The translations under genes were made by a program, and so were the position numbers. A stretch of DNA of 64,000 bases. Source: Brachybacterium halotolerans (GTDB taxonomy: Bacteria; Actinomycetota; Actinomycetes; Actinomycetales; Dermabacteraceae). The stretch is taken from contig NZ_JAEDAJ010000001.1 in NCBI RefSeq assembly GCF_016623465.1, positions 214,227 through 278,226 on the forward strand. Direction: 5' to 3'. The notes beneath the pieces are model-generated. The model did not search any database. It was not told where the DNA came from and worked only from the letters and a program-made list of their open reading frames with translations. Below are positions 50,638-59,380 of this stretch, piece after piece; positions within the stretch are counted from its first letter, which is position 1; every line of letters begins with the position of its first letter.

Positions 50638-53600
50638 CGGCGCCGGCGAGCCCGAGCACCTCGACCCCGTCGGCCACGAGGTTCACGGCCCCGGTGAGGT
50701 TCTCGACGATCCCGCGGACCACCACCGAGCGCGAGGTGCGCAGCACCGCCCGGTGTCGTGACCAGAACCCCTTCGAGCAGACCACGTTGAGGATCCCGGT
50801 CTCGTCCTCGAGGCTGAGGAAGGTGATGCCGCTGGCCGTCGCGGGCCGCTGGCGGTGCGTGATCACCCCGCCCACGCGGATGCGCGTGGAGTCCTCGGCC
50901 GCGCGCGCCCCGCGGATGGAGAGCACGCCCGCCTCCTCCATCTCCTCGCGCACGAGCACCATCGGATGGTCGGCGAGCGTGATGCCCGTGGCCCAGGAGT
51001 CGGAGGCGGCGATCTCGGCGTCGCTGAGCCCGGGCAGCATCGGCGCGTCGGCCCCGATGGCCAGGTGCGGCAGCACGTCGGGCGACTCCTGCGCCGCAGC
51101 GCCCGCGGCCCACAGGGCCTGTCGGCGCGAGGGCGCGAGGGCGTCGAGCGCCCCGGCGGTCGCGAGCGCCTCGAGCTGACGGGCGCTGAGGCGCACCCGC
51201 CGCGCGAGGTCGCTGATGGAGGCGAAGGGCCCCTCCTTCTCGCGGGCGCTCACGATCTCCTCGGCCTTGTCCTCCCCGATCCCGCGCACCTGCGTCAGCC
51301 CCAGCCGGATCACCGGTCCTCGTCGCGCCGCCTCCCCCGTGACCTGCGGGCGCGCGGCGCGCAGGGCGTCCTTCTCCGGGTCCGTCCAGCCCTCCGGGCC
51401 CCGGTGCCGCGCGGCCGGGCCCAGGACGTCCTCGTTGCCGGGCAGCGTGTACGCGCGATGGCCCGTCCCGTCCCCTGCGCCTCCCGTGTCCCCCGTGTCC
51501 GCCGTCCCTCCCGTGTCGGTCTCGAGCCCGGTCTGCACCTCGGAGACGGTGACGTCGACCCCGCGGGTGAGGACGCCGTGGCGGCGGGCGTCGGCCACGA
51601 GGGACTGCGGGGAGTAGAAGCCCATCGGCTGGGAGCGCAGCAGCGCCGCGGTGAACGCGGCCGGGTAGTGGCACTTGAGGTAGGCGCTCGCGTACACGAT
51701 GTAGGCGAAGGAGTAGGCGTGGGACTCGGGGAAGCCGTAGTTCGCGAAGGCCAGCAGCTTGCGCTGGATCGCCTCGGCGTCCTCCCCCGTGATCCCGTGG
51801 CGCGCCATGCCCGCGAACAGCTGGTCCGAGAGCGCGAGCATCTTCTCCGTGGACCGCTTGGAGCCCATGGCGCGGCGCAGCTGGTCCGCGAGCGCCGGGG
51901 TGAAGTCGGCGACGTCGACCGCCATCTGCATGAGCTGCTCCTGGAACAGCGGCACCCCGTAGGTGCGGCCCAGGGACTTCTCGAGCAGCGGATGCAGGTA
52001 GGTGGTCTCCTCCTCCCCCGTCCGACGGCGGATGTAGGGGTGCACGGAGCCGCCCTGGATGGGGCCGGGACGGATCAGGGCGACCTCGACGACGAGGTCG
52101 TAGAAGCACTCGGGACGCAGCCGCGGCAGGGTCGCGATCTGCGCGCGCGACTCGACCTGGAAGACGCCCACGCTGTCGCCCGCGCACAGCATGTCGTAGA
52201 CCGCCGGGTCCTCCTGCGGGAGGGTGCGCAGGCCGTGGTGCTCCCCGTGGTGCTCGGCCACGAGGCGCAGGCAGTGGTCGATCGCGGTGAGCATCCCGAG
52301 GCCCAGCAGGTCGAACTTCACCAGGCCCGCGTCGGCGCAGTCGTCCTTGTCCCACTGCAGCACGCTGCGGTCCTCCATCGCCGCCCACTGCACGGGGCAG
52401 ATCTCGATCACCGGGCGGTCGGCGAGCACCATGCCGCCGGAGTGGATGCCCAGGTGGCGCGGGGCGTCGCGCAGACGGTGGGCGAGCTCGACGACGTCGG
52501 CGGGGATGTCGGCATCCGCGAGGGAGCGGAAGGAGCGCTCGATCCGCTTGGACCACGCGTCCTGCGTGCCGACGTCGTAGCCCAGCGCGCGGGCCGCATC
52601 GCGCACCGCGAGCTTCGCCCGATAGCTGATGACGTTGGCGACCTGCGCGGCGCACTCGCGGCCGTGGCGATCGTAGACGTGCTGGATGACCTCCTCGCGG
52701 CGGTCGGAGGCGATGTCGAGGTCGATGTCCGGCGGCCCGTCCCGCTCGGGCGCGAGGAAGCGCTCGAAGAGCAGATGATGGCCGACGGGCTCGACGGCCG
52801 TGATCCCGAGCGCGTAGCAGACGGCGCTGTTGGCGGCCGACCCCCGGCCCTGGCACAGGATCTCCTCCTTCTCGCAGAAGGCGACGATCTCGTGGACGAT
52901 GAGGAAGTATCCGGGGAAGTGCAGGCCGGAGATGATCTGCAGCTCCCGGTCGATCTGCGCCCACGCCCCGGGGACCCGCTCCTCCTCGGCCGGCGCGTCG
53001 GCCGCGTCGGCCCTGCCCGTCCTGCCCGTCCCGCCCGTCCTGCCCGTCCTGTCCGTCCCGCCCGACCCGGGCCGCGGGCCGTAGCGCTCGCGCCCGCCCT
53101 GCTCCACGAGCTCGCGCAGCCAGCTGTCCTCGGTGTGCCCCGCGGGCACGGGGAAGGGAGGCAGGTCGGGAGCGAGCAGCTGCAGGTCCAGCGCGCACTC
53201 CTCGGCCATCCGCGCAGCGGCCGCGACCGCACCGGGATGGCGCGGGAGCAGCTGCGCCATCTCCTCGCCGCTGCGCAGGTGACCGGGCCGCGAGGGGAGG
53301 TGCGCATCAGCCTCGGCGAGGGACGTGCCCGCGCGCAGGGCGGCGTGGACGTCCACGAGGCGCGTGTCCGCAGGGCGGGCGCAGTGCGCGTTCGTGGTCG
53401 CCACGAGCGGCAGGGTGAGCTCGTCCAGACCGGTCTCCTCGCGCACGAGGCGCGCCCCCTGGGCGAGGGCGTCGTGGATCTCGTCGTCGAGCTCGTCCCC
53501 GCCGACCATGAGCTCGACGGCGACGTTCCCGTGCCCGTACAGCTCGAGCAGCCGGGCGATCTCGCACTGCGCCGCGCAGGCCGCGCCCTCGCGATCTCCG

Positions 53601-54271
53601 TCGGCCACGAGCGGGCGCACCGCCCGCAGCACCGCCCCCTTGCGGCAGCCGGTGAGCACGAGCCAGTGCCCCTCGCGGGCGATCCGGGAGAGCTCGGCGA
53701 GGCGGTAGCGGGGCGTGGCCTTCTTCCTGCTGTCGAGGTGGGCGCGCGCGATCGCGGCCGACAGCGCGCGGTACCCCTGCTCGTCGCGCACCAGGACCAG
53801 CAGGTGCTCGCCCTCGGGGTCGGGGACGCCGGTGCGCTCGGGCGAGAGCACGGGGGTGCTGCTCGCGCGCTCGCTGCCGGGCTCGCTGCCCAGGGTCAGC
53901 TCGGCGCCGAGCACGGTCGCGAGCCCCGCCTCGCGCGCGGCGCGCGAGAAGCGGACCGCGCCGGGCAGCCCGTCGTGGTCGACGAGGGCGAGCGCGCGCA
54001 GCCCGAGCCGCGCGGCCTCGGCGACCATGTCCTCGGGGCTCGAGGCGCCGTCGAGGAAGCTGAAGTGCGAGTGCGCGTGCAGCTCGGCATAGGCGATGTC
54101 GGTGCGGGGGCCGCCATCGGTCGAGGGGGCCGATGGGCCGGGCTCCCCCTCCCCCGGCTCCCCCGCCGGCGCATGCTGCGGCGGAAGCGCGCGCTCGGAC
54201 GGCACGGGGCGGTCCGAGAGCAGCGCCTCGAGGTCGTTCCAGGAGGGCGGCCCCAGGAACCAGCGGCTCAT
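50615..54271 (-). CDS. dnaE2: error-prone DNA polymerase III alpha subunit DnaE2
   Basis: This translesion polymerase is the catalytic part of the ImuA'-ImuB-DnaE2 mutasome. The 1218-residue protein has an N-terminal PHP domain (AELHAHSHFSFLDGASSPED near residue 62) and the polymerase palm with DIDLDI (Asp515, Asp517, Asp519) and KFDLLGL (Asp654). Helix-hairpin-helix and OB regions follow (GLTQVRGIGEDKAEEIV, then the FLSLEDETGILNVV segment). The C-terminal tau-binding domain of replicative DnaE1 is absent, as in other DnaE2 proteins. A Gly/Thr-Asp-rich insert (DTGGTADTGDTGGAGDG) is local. It follows imuB by 54 nt in the SOS operon. Confidence 0.95.
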   Translation of the reverse strand: MSRWFLGPPSWNDLEALLSDRPVPSERALPPQHAPAGEPGEGEPGPSAPSTDGGPRTDIAYAELHAHSHFSFLDGASSPEDMVAEAARLGLRALALVDHDGLPGAVRFSRAAREAGLATVLGAELTLGSEPGSERASSTPVLSPERTGVPDPEGEHLLVLVRDEQGYRALSAAIARAHLDSRKKATPRYRLAELSRIAREGHWLVLTGCRKGAVLRAVRPLVADGDREGAACAAQCEIARLLELYGHGNVAVELMVGGDELDDEIHDALAQGARLVREETGLDELTLPLVATTNAHCARPADTRLVDVHAALRAGTSLAEADAHLPSRPGHLRSGEEMAQLLPRHPGAVAAAARMAEECALDLQLLAPDLPPFPVPAGHTEDSWLRELVEQGGRERYGPRPGSGGTDRTGRTGGTGRTGRADAADAPAEEERVPGAWAQIDRELQIISGLHFPGYFLIVHEIVAFCEKEEILCQGRGSAANSAVCYALGITAVEPVGHHLLFERFLAPERDGPPDIDLDIASDRREEVIQHVYDRHGRECAAQVANVISYRAKLAVRDAARALGYDVGTQDAWSKRIERSFRSLADADIPADVVELAHRLRDAPRHLGIHSGGMVLADRPVIEICPVQWAAMEDRSVLQWDKDDCADAGLVKFDLLGLGMLTAIDHCLRLVAEHHGEHHGLRTLPQEDPAVYDMLCAGDSVGVFQVESRAQIATLPRLRPECFYDLVVEVALIRPGPIQGGSVHPYIRRRTGEEETTYLHPLLEKSLGRTYGVPLFQEQLMQMAVDVADFTPALADQLRRAMGSKRSTEKMLALSDQLFAGMARHGITGEDAEAIQRKLLAFANYGFPESHAYSFAYIVYASAYLKCHYPAAFTAALLRSQPMGFYSPQSLVADARRHGVLTRGVDVTVSEVQTGLETDTGGTADTGDTGGAGDGTGHRAYTLPGNEDVLGPAARHRGPEGWTDPEKDALRAARPQVTGEAARRGPVIRLGLTQVRGIGEDKAEEIVSAREKEGPFASISDLARRVRLSARQLEALATAGALDALAPSRRQALWAAGAAAQESPDVLPHLAIGADAPMLPGLSDAEIAASDSWATGITLADHPMVLVREEMEEAGVLSIRGARAAEDSTRIRVGGVITHRQRPATASGITFLSLEDETGILNVVCSKGFWSRHRAVLRTSRSVVVRGIVENLTGAVNLVADGVEVLGLAGAGRSRDFH

Positions 54272-54290
54272 CGGGACTCCTCCGCCATCG

Positions 54291-54335
54291 ATCCCCTCGT
54301 CATGGATCTCCTCGTCATGGATCCCCTAGTCATGG
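54291..54335. repeat. 15-bp tandem repeat spanning the imuB stop codon
   Basis: Three units of ATCCCCTCGTCATGG (54291-54305, 54306-54320, 54321-54335) differ by one or two bases, with partial copies on both sides. The imuB stop (TAG on the minus strand, 54326-54328) lies in the third unit. The period is a multiple of three, and the frame after the stop runs without another stop into dnaE2. Confidence 0.8.
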
Positions 54336-56167
54336 ATCCCCTCCACGGTCCAGGCGCCCTCGCGGCTGAGCAACACGAGGGCGCGCCCGGGCTCGATGAC
54401 GACGGCGAGGCGGGCGGCGCGTCGACCGTCGGGCCGCCACCAGCGCTCGTCGAGGACCGTGGGCGCCCCGTGGGCGAGCACGCGGTGGGCCCTGCCCGCG
54501 GCGACGCCGTGGCTCACGAGCGCCTCGATCCCGTCGGCCCCCGCGCTCCCCGCCCGCGGCACCTCGAGGACCGCGGGCGGGGCGCTCAGCAGGGCGCGGG
54601 CGGTGACCACGACCTCCGCGCCCTCCGCGTCCCGCAGCACCACGAGCGGCGGGGTGCGCAGCACGACCGACGGCAGCGGGCGCGGCAACGACCCCGGCCA
54701 CGGCCCGGGCCGCGCCGTCGGCCGCTCGCTGCGCCAGGGCACCAGCGCCACCTGCTCGGCGAGCAGACGGCCCCCGACCTCGACGGGGACGAGCACCGCC
54801 TCCTCCCCCGCGAGGCCCTGGGCGCGGGCGAAGGCGCGGCCGGCCCGCTGCGCGGCCTCCCCCGCGCTCCCCCACAGCGCCGGCGCGCCCTCGCCCGCGG
54901 GGAGCAGCTGCACGGGCTGGAGGGCGAGCCGCGTGATCTGCCCGGTCTGCTCTCCGCGCAGCCGCGCCCGGGTGATCCAGCCGTCGCACTGCCAGCGGAT
55001 GCGGTCCACGACGTCGGCCGGGGACAGGGCGCCGTCGTGGCGCCAGGTGCGCTCCATCTCCTCGCCCGAGGCGGTGAGCGCGAGGATCCGCAGACGCGTG
55101 CAGATCAGTCCGCGCGCGACGAGCATGCCGTGCAGCTCCTCGGCCATCGGCCGGGCCGCGAAGGCCGCCTGGTCCACGCGCACGAGCGGCGGGTCCAGGG
55201 TGCGCGCGACCTCGAGGGGCTGCGTGGGATGGTGCGCCTGGGGCGGAGTGGGCTCGCCCCCGCGCGCGAGCAGGTGCAGCTGGGCGACATCGGGCCCGAA
55301 ACGTGCGGCGACCGAGGTCGCGGGAAGGTCCGCGAAGTCCCCGAGAGTGCGGATGCCCAGGCGCTCGAGCAGGTCGATGACCTCGGCGAGGTCCACGCGG
55401 CGGGTGCGGTCGGCGTCTGCCGCGGGCTGGTCGCGGTGTCCCCATCCGGGGCCGACGGGCGCGTCGCGCAGGGCGGAGATCGCGTGCGGGCCCAGGTAGT
55501 CCCGGCTGCGACCGGGGCGCACGATCCTGCCCGAGCGCGCGGCCAGGAGCGCGGCGAAGGGGCCGTCGGCGATGCCGACGACGGCGTCCCAGCCGGTGAG
55601 CTCGGCGACCGCGTCGACGATCGCCTCGGCGAGGGCATCCTCCCCGCCGCGGTGGCGGGCGGGTCCGCGTGCGGACATCAGCAGCACCCCCGGGCGCAGC
55701 ACGTCCACACCCGCGGCGACGGTGTCCACGGCGGCCGCGACCAGCTCGAACAGGGCGCTCTCGTGCTCGACGTCGGCCTCGACCACGACGGCCTCGGGAC
55801 ACGCGGCCTGCGCGGCGCGGCGGCGCATCCCGATCCCGACGCCCACCGCGAGGGCGGCGGCATCGGCATGGGAGACCCGGTGGCGGTCCATGACCACGAC
55901 GGGAGCCGACGCCTCCTCCGCCGGGGCCCCGGCCGCGGCCCCGGCCCCGCTCCCCGCCCTGGCGACCTTCTCCCGGGCGAGCTTCTCGCGCGCGGCGAGG
56001 AGCGGCCAGGCGGGGACGACGACGGCCGCGATGCGCGTCGCGGGCGGGGCGTCGGCGTGATCCTCCCCGCCGGCCTGGTCCTCCCCGTCGACCTGCTCCT
56101 TCTCGTCGACCTGAGCCTTCTCACCCGTGGGCATGACCCCGGGCAGCAGGAGCTCGTTCCCGCTCAT
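54326..56167 (-). CDS. imuB: Y-family DNA polymerase-like mutasome protein ImuB
   Basis: ImuB is the non-catalytic hub that links DnaE2 and ImuA' to the sliding clamp. The 613-residue protein has the Y-family fold, but the catalytic DxD-type segment of active polymerases is replaced by VVVPAWPLLAARE (about residue 50), so no polymerase activity is expected. The little-finger region and the segment GAPALWGSAGEAAQRAGRAFARAQGLAG correspond to the region that carries the clamp-binding motif in other ImuB proteins. The clamp motif itself is weak here. The ATG at 56167 overlaps the imuA' stop and has GGAGG upstream. Confidence 0.92.
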   Translation of the reverse strand: MSGNELLLPGVMPTGEKAQVDEKEQVDGEDQAGGEDHADAPPATRIAAVVVPAWPLLAAREKLAREKVARAGSGAGAAAGAPAEEASAPVVVMDRHRVSHADAAALAVGVGIGMRRRAAQAACPEAVVVEADVEHESALFELVAAAVDTVAAGVDVLRPGVLLMSARGPARHRGGEDALAEAIVDAVAELTGWDAVVGIADGPFAALLAARSGRIVRPGRSRDYLGPHAISALRDAPVGPGWGHRDQPAADADRTRRVDLAEVIDLLERLGIRTLGDFADLPATSVAARFGPDVAQLHLLARGGEPTPPQAHHPTQPLEVARTLDPPLVRVDQAAFAARPMAEELHGMLVARGLICTRLRILALTASGEEMERTWRHDGALSPADVVDRIRWQCDGWITRARLRGEQTGQITRLALQPVQLLPAGEGAPALWGSAGEAAQRAGRAFARAQGLAGEEAVLVPVEVGGRLLAEQVALVPWRSERPTARPGPWPGSLPRPLPSVVLRTPPLVVLRDAEGAEVVVTARALLSAPPAVLEVPRAGSAGADGIEALVSHGVAAGRAHRVLAHGAPTVLDERWWRPDGRRAARLAVVIEPGRALVLLSREGAWTVEGIHD

Positions 56168-57174
56168 CCCGCCCTCCGGATCACGCGCAGCGGGGCGGGA
56201 GCGGCCTGGTCGGGCACGGCGACCTCGGCGAGGAGGCCGTGCACCTCGGGCAGCACCACGTCCACGGCGCGGCCCTCGGGGATCCCGCGTCCGGCGGCGC
56301 TCACCCTCAGGGTGCGCCGGCGCAGACGGCCGGTGCCCCGTCCCAGCCCCTCCCACGACTCCGCCTCGGCGCGCAGGTGCAGGTCAGCGCGGGCGACGGG
56401 GGCGGCGGCGAGGACCAGGGTGTCGTGCGCCCGTGCGCGATCGGTCAGGCTGCGCCAGAGGGAGGCCGTCAACCGCAGTCGCGGGCCGAGCACGAGCACG
56501 CCGACCCCGTCCACGAGCGCGGACAGCAGCTGCGGCAGCTGCGGCATCTCCTCGACGGCGGTGGCCGGGGCGATCGCGAGGCGCTCGAGATCGAGCCCGG
56601 CGTCGCGCGCGGCGCGCAGGCCGAGGTCCGGCATGCCCGCGAGCGCGCACCAGCCGTCCTCCCCCGCCGCCGCGGCGGCCATCGCGAGCATCAGGGAGAC
56701 CGAGCAGGAGCCGTCGACCGCGACCGTGCTCCCCGCGCGCAGGGATCCGTAGGGAGCGAGCGGGGCGAGCGGCGGGGGCAGGGGCACACGGCTGTGCTCG
56801 TCGGCTGCCCGGACCCGCGCGGTTCCCGCGCCCGCATCGGGCGCAGGTGTCCGACGGGACGGTCCCCCGGGGCCGGCGGAGCCGACGATCCCCGTCGGCC
56901 CGCCGAGGCCGACCGGAGCGTCGGGACTGGTCGGTCCGCCGAGCCGCGCGGGCTCGCCGGGACCCGTTGTCCTGACGGCGGAGAACGCGGTGCGGTCGAT
57001 TCTCCCGCCATGGCGCGCGGTGGTGCGCTCGGCGGCGCCGAGCGCGGCGCGAGCGCGGGCGAGCCGCTCCTCCTGAGTGCCTCGTCCCGCCGTCCGCGGC
57101 GGCGTCCTCTCCTCGTGCGGCGCCGATGCCTTCCCCTGCGTCGGCGCCTCGTGCATCTGCAGATGCGTGCTCAT
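56164..57174 (-). CDS. imuA': mutasome accessory protein ImuA' (RecA-fold)
   Basis: The 336-residue protein has an N-terminal charged, Gly/Pro-rich region of about 130 residues and a C-terminal RecA-like core with a degenerate P-loop (GSTVAVDGSCSVSLMLAMAA). It then has GVGVLVLGPRLRLTASLWRSLTDRA and HDTLVLAAAP, the pattern of actinobacterial ImuA'. It binds ImuB and DnaE2 in mutagenic repair. It is the first gene of the operon. A LexA box overlaps the promoter 35 nt upstream, and a ribosome site CAGGAGGAGG precedes the ATG. Confidence 0.87.
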   Translation of the reverse strand: MSTHLQMHEAPTQGKASAPHEERTPPRTAGRGTQEERLARARAALGAAERTTARHGGRIDRTAFSAVRTTGPGEPARLGGPTSPDAPVGLGGPTGIVGSAGPGGPSRRTPAPDAGAGTARVRAADEHSRVPLPPPLAPLAPYGSLRAGSTVAVDGSCSVSLMLAMAAAAAGEDGWCALAGMPDLGLRAARDAGLDLERLAIAPATAVEEMPQLPQLLSALVDGVGVLVLGPRLRLTASLWRSLTDRARAHDTLVLAAAPVARADLHLRAEAESWEGLGRGTGRLRRRTLRVSAAGRGIPEGRAVDVVLPEVHGLLAEVAVPDQAAPAPLRVIRRAG

Positions 57175-57208
57175 GCTCCACCTCCTCCTGTTCGGCCGTC
57201 ACCCGGGA

Positions 57209-57230
57209 TCGAACACGCGTTCGAATTCTA
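57209..57230 (-). promoter_or_regulatory. LexA (SOS) box and -10 of the imuA'-imuB-dnaE2 operon
   Basis: TCGAACACGCGTTCGA (57209-57224) is a perfect 16-bp palindrome that fits the actinobacterial LexA consensus CGAAC-N4-GTTCG. On the minus strand TAGAAT (57225-57230) adjoins it, so bound LexA would cover the transcription start. Confidence 0.88.
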
Positions 57231-57362
57231 CGCCCGCCCCGATGCATCGGGGCGGGCCCGACGGTCGTGCGGACCTCGCACTGCGGGGTCGCCGAGGAGT
57301 CTTGATCACCGGACCGACATCTGAGCTGGAGCGATCTTCCTATCCAGTGATGCATATCACAC

Positions 57363-57378
57363 TAGAACGTGCGTTCGA
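57363..57378 (+). promoter_or_regulatory. second LexA-like box, upstream of the DUF222-HNH gene
   Basis: TAGAACGTGCGTTCGA keeps GAAC-N4-GTTCG and differs from the perfect box mainly at the first two bases. It lies 39 nt before the nuclease ATG at 57418. A further inverted repeat GAGCAC-TG-GTGCTC (57377-57390) abuts it. Confidence 0.65.
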
Positions 57379-57417
57379 GCACTGGTGCTCGGGCGAGCGA
57401 TGGTGTTGCATAGAGGT

Positions 57418-59265
57418 ATGGACATTTCGGGCACGATGCGGTGCATGCCGATGAGGGACGGTGGGGACGACCCCCGCCGCATCCCTGGTCGCGCACGTCA
57501 GCTCGTGCTGCGCGATGCGCCCGCAGGAACGGAGCGCGTGTGCGAGATGGTCGCGGTCGATGCGGCACCCGGGAACGGGCTGGAGGTCCTCGACATCGCC
57601 CACGCGCTGGGAGACCTCGCGAAGGATCCGGGCGGCCCCTTCGGCGCCGCGGACGCCGATCTCACCGCCTTCGAGCTCTCCGACACCCTCGCCGCCTTCG
57701 AGCAGCTGCGCTCGGCCCTCGGCGCGCTCGAGATCCGGGTGACCACAGCCCTCGACGAGCATCTGCGCGAGGAGGACTCGGCGCAGGGCGTCCCCGAGCG
57801 CGATCACGGACGCCGCGTCGCCGGCGAGATCCGGATGGCCTCCCGGGTCTCCCCCGCCATCGCCTCGGCGCGGCTGCACTCCGGCAAGCGGCTCATGCGG
57901 GACATGCCGCGCATGTTCGAGGCCCTGGCCGACGGGCGCATCGGACTCGATGCCGCCCATGCGATCGGGCGCAGCAGCGGTCCGCTCCAGCCGGAGCAGC
58001 GGCGAGAGGTCGATCGGATCATCGCCTCGCGCGAGCCTGATCTCGACGGCGCCTCGCCCGCTCAGTGGGGCCGGGAGGTCTCGGCCCTCGCCCAACACCT
58101 CGATCCCCGCGGCGAGGACGGACGACATGTGCGGGCGCGCATGCAGCGCGGCGTGAGTGTCACGCCGGGGGCGCACGGCATGGGGCACGTCCACGCGCAC
58201 CTCTCCGCGCTCGACTGCGCGGCGATCCAGCGCAAGCTGACCATCGAGGCGCAATCGCTCACGGCTCAAGGGGATGCACGCGCGCACGCGCAGATCATGG
58301 CGGACCTCTTCTCCGACACCCTGCTGGGGCGCGATGAGCAGATGGACCCCGTGCACCTGGAGGTCGGCGTCGTCATCACGGAGCGCACTCTGATCGCACC
58401 GGTCCACGGCGACCCGGCGATGATCGAGGGCTACGGAGTGGTGCCGCCGCGGGCCGTGCGCGACGAGATCGTCCAGCGACTCCCCCACCCCGAGCACGAG
58501 GCCGCGCACGACGCTCCCGCAGACAACGCTCCCGCAGAGAACGACCCCGTGCAGGACGTGCCCGTCACGGCCGGCGCGATGCCCGAAGAGGGCCGGACGC
58601 TCACCGACGACGACCTGCTCCCGCCGCAGGAGCCCGCGGAGACCACCGCGGCGGGGCCCCTCGACGAGGAGTCCCGGCTGACGCTCCGGCGTCTGTTCAC
58701 CCATCCCGCTTCCGGCGAGCTGATCGCCATGGAATCGCGCGCCCGCGCGTTCCCCGCCAGGCTCGGGTACCTCGTCCGGCTCCGGGACTTCCGCTGCGCG
58801 GGGCCCTACTGCGCATCCTCGATCCGCCAGATCGACCACATCCAGCCCCACGCGCAGGGCGGCGCGACCAGCGCCGACGACGGACAGGGTCTGTGCGCCC
58901 ACTGCAACAGCACCAAGGAGCTCCTCGGGACGGCCGAGCGGATCGGTGAGGAGACGGAGCCGCACCGCGTGCACTGGAGATCGAAGCTCGGACGCACCGC
59001 GACCGTGTCCCCGAGCCCCCTGGCAGGGCTCCCGCCGGGCGGCCCGCCCGTCGAGGCCGCTCCATCCGGCATGACCCCTTCGGGCACGCCACCATCGGCC
59101 AAGCCCGCGACAGCCAAGACCACACCCGCGGACGATGCGTCCGACGGGGAACCGGCCCTGCTCCCGCCGATCCACCGGATCGAGGACCTGCGCTGGGAGC
59201 GCGACCGCCGACGCGCCGCGGGGATCCGTGACGAGGAGCGGCGGCCCGGCACACGCAGTGCGTGA
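57418..59265 (+). CDS. DUF222 and HNH endonuclease-domain protein (13E12-type)
   Basis: The 615-residue protein has the N-terminal DUF222 region (DTLAAFEQLRSALGALEIRV, through LDCAAIQRKLTIEAQSLTAQ), an acidic Pro/Ala linker and a C-terminal HNH nuclease. The nuclease runs CAGPYCASSIRQIDHIQPHA from Cys460, with Asp473-His474, and LCAHCNSTKE. The zinc and catalytic residues are complete. ATG at 57418 follows AGAGGT; an upstream in-frame start at 57385 is possible. Members are abundant in actinobacteria and unassigned in function; mycobacterial 13E12 relatives are partly SOS-controlled. It is divergent from the mutasome operon with its own LexA-like box. Confidence 0.88.
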   Translation: MDISGTMRCMPMRDGGDDPRRIPGRARQLVLRDAPAGTERVCEMVAVDAAPGNGLEVLDIAHALGDLAKDPGGPFGAADADLTAFELSDTLAAFEQLRSALGALEIRVTTALDEHLREEDSAQGVPERDHGRRVAGEIRMASRVSPAIASARLHSGKRLMRDMPRMFEALADGRIGLDAAHAIGRSSGPLQPEQRREVDRIIASREPDLDGASPAQWGREVSALAQHLDPRGEDGRHVRARMQRGVSVTPGAHGMGHVHAHLSALDCAAIQRKLTIEAQSLTAQGDARAHAQIMADLFSDTLLGRDEQMDPVHLEVGVVITERTLIAPVHGDPAMIEGYGVVPPRAVRDEIVQRLPHPEHEAAHDAPADNAPAENDPVQDVPVTAGAMPEEGRTLTDDDLLPPQEPAETTAAGPLDEESRLTLRRLFTHPASGELIAMESRARAFPARLGYLVRLRDFRCAGPYCASSIRQIDHIQPHAQGGATSADDGQGLCAHCNSTKELLGTAERIGEETEPHRVHWRSKLGRTATVSPSPLAGLPPGGPPVEAAPSGMTPSGTPPSAKPATAKTTPADDASDGEPALLPPIHRIEDLRWERDRRRAAGIRDEERRPGTRSA

Positions 59266-59380
59266 GCAGCCCGCGCACGAACGCGTTCCCGCAGCGCCCG
59301 GATCCATCGCGCGAACCTCCCTGTCCCCGTGCCCGCCCGCCCCGTAACCTGGCTTGAGCCATTCCGAGGAGGAGCGAGAC

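Noticed and set aside
50855-56752. Open frame of 1965 codons on the plus strand opposite dnaE2, imuB and imuA'
   Set aside because: The opposite strand encodes three well-recognised proteins. The plus-strand translation is Gly/Arg/Ala/Asp-rich with no domain.
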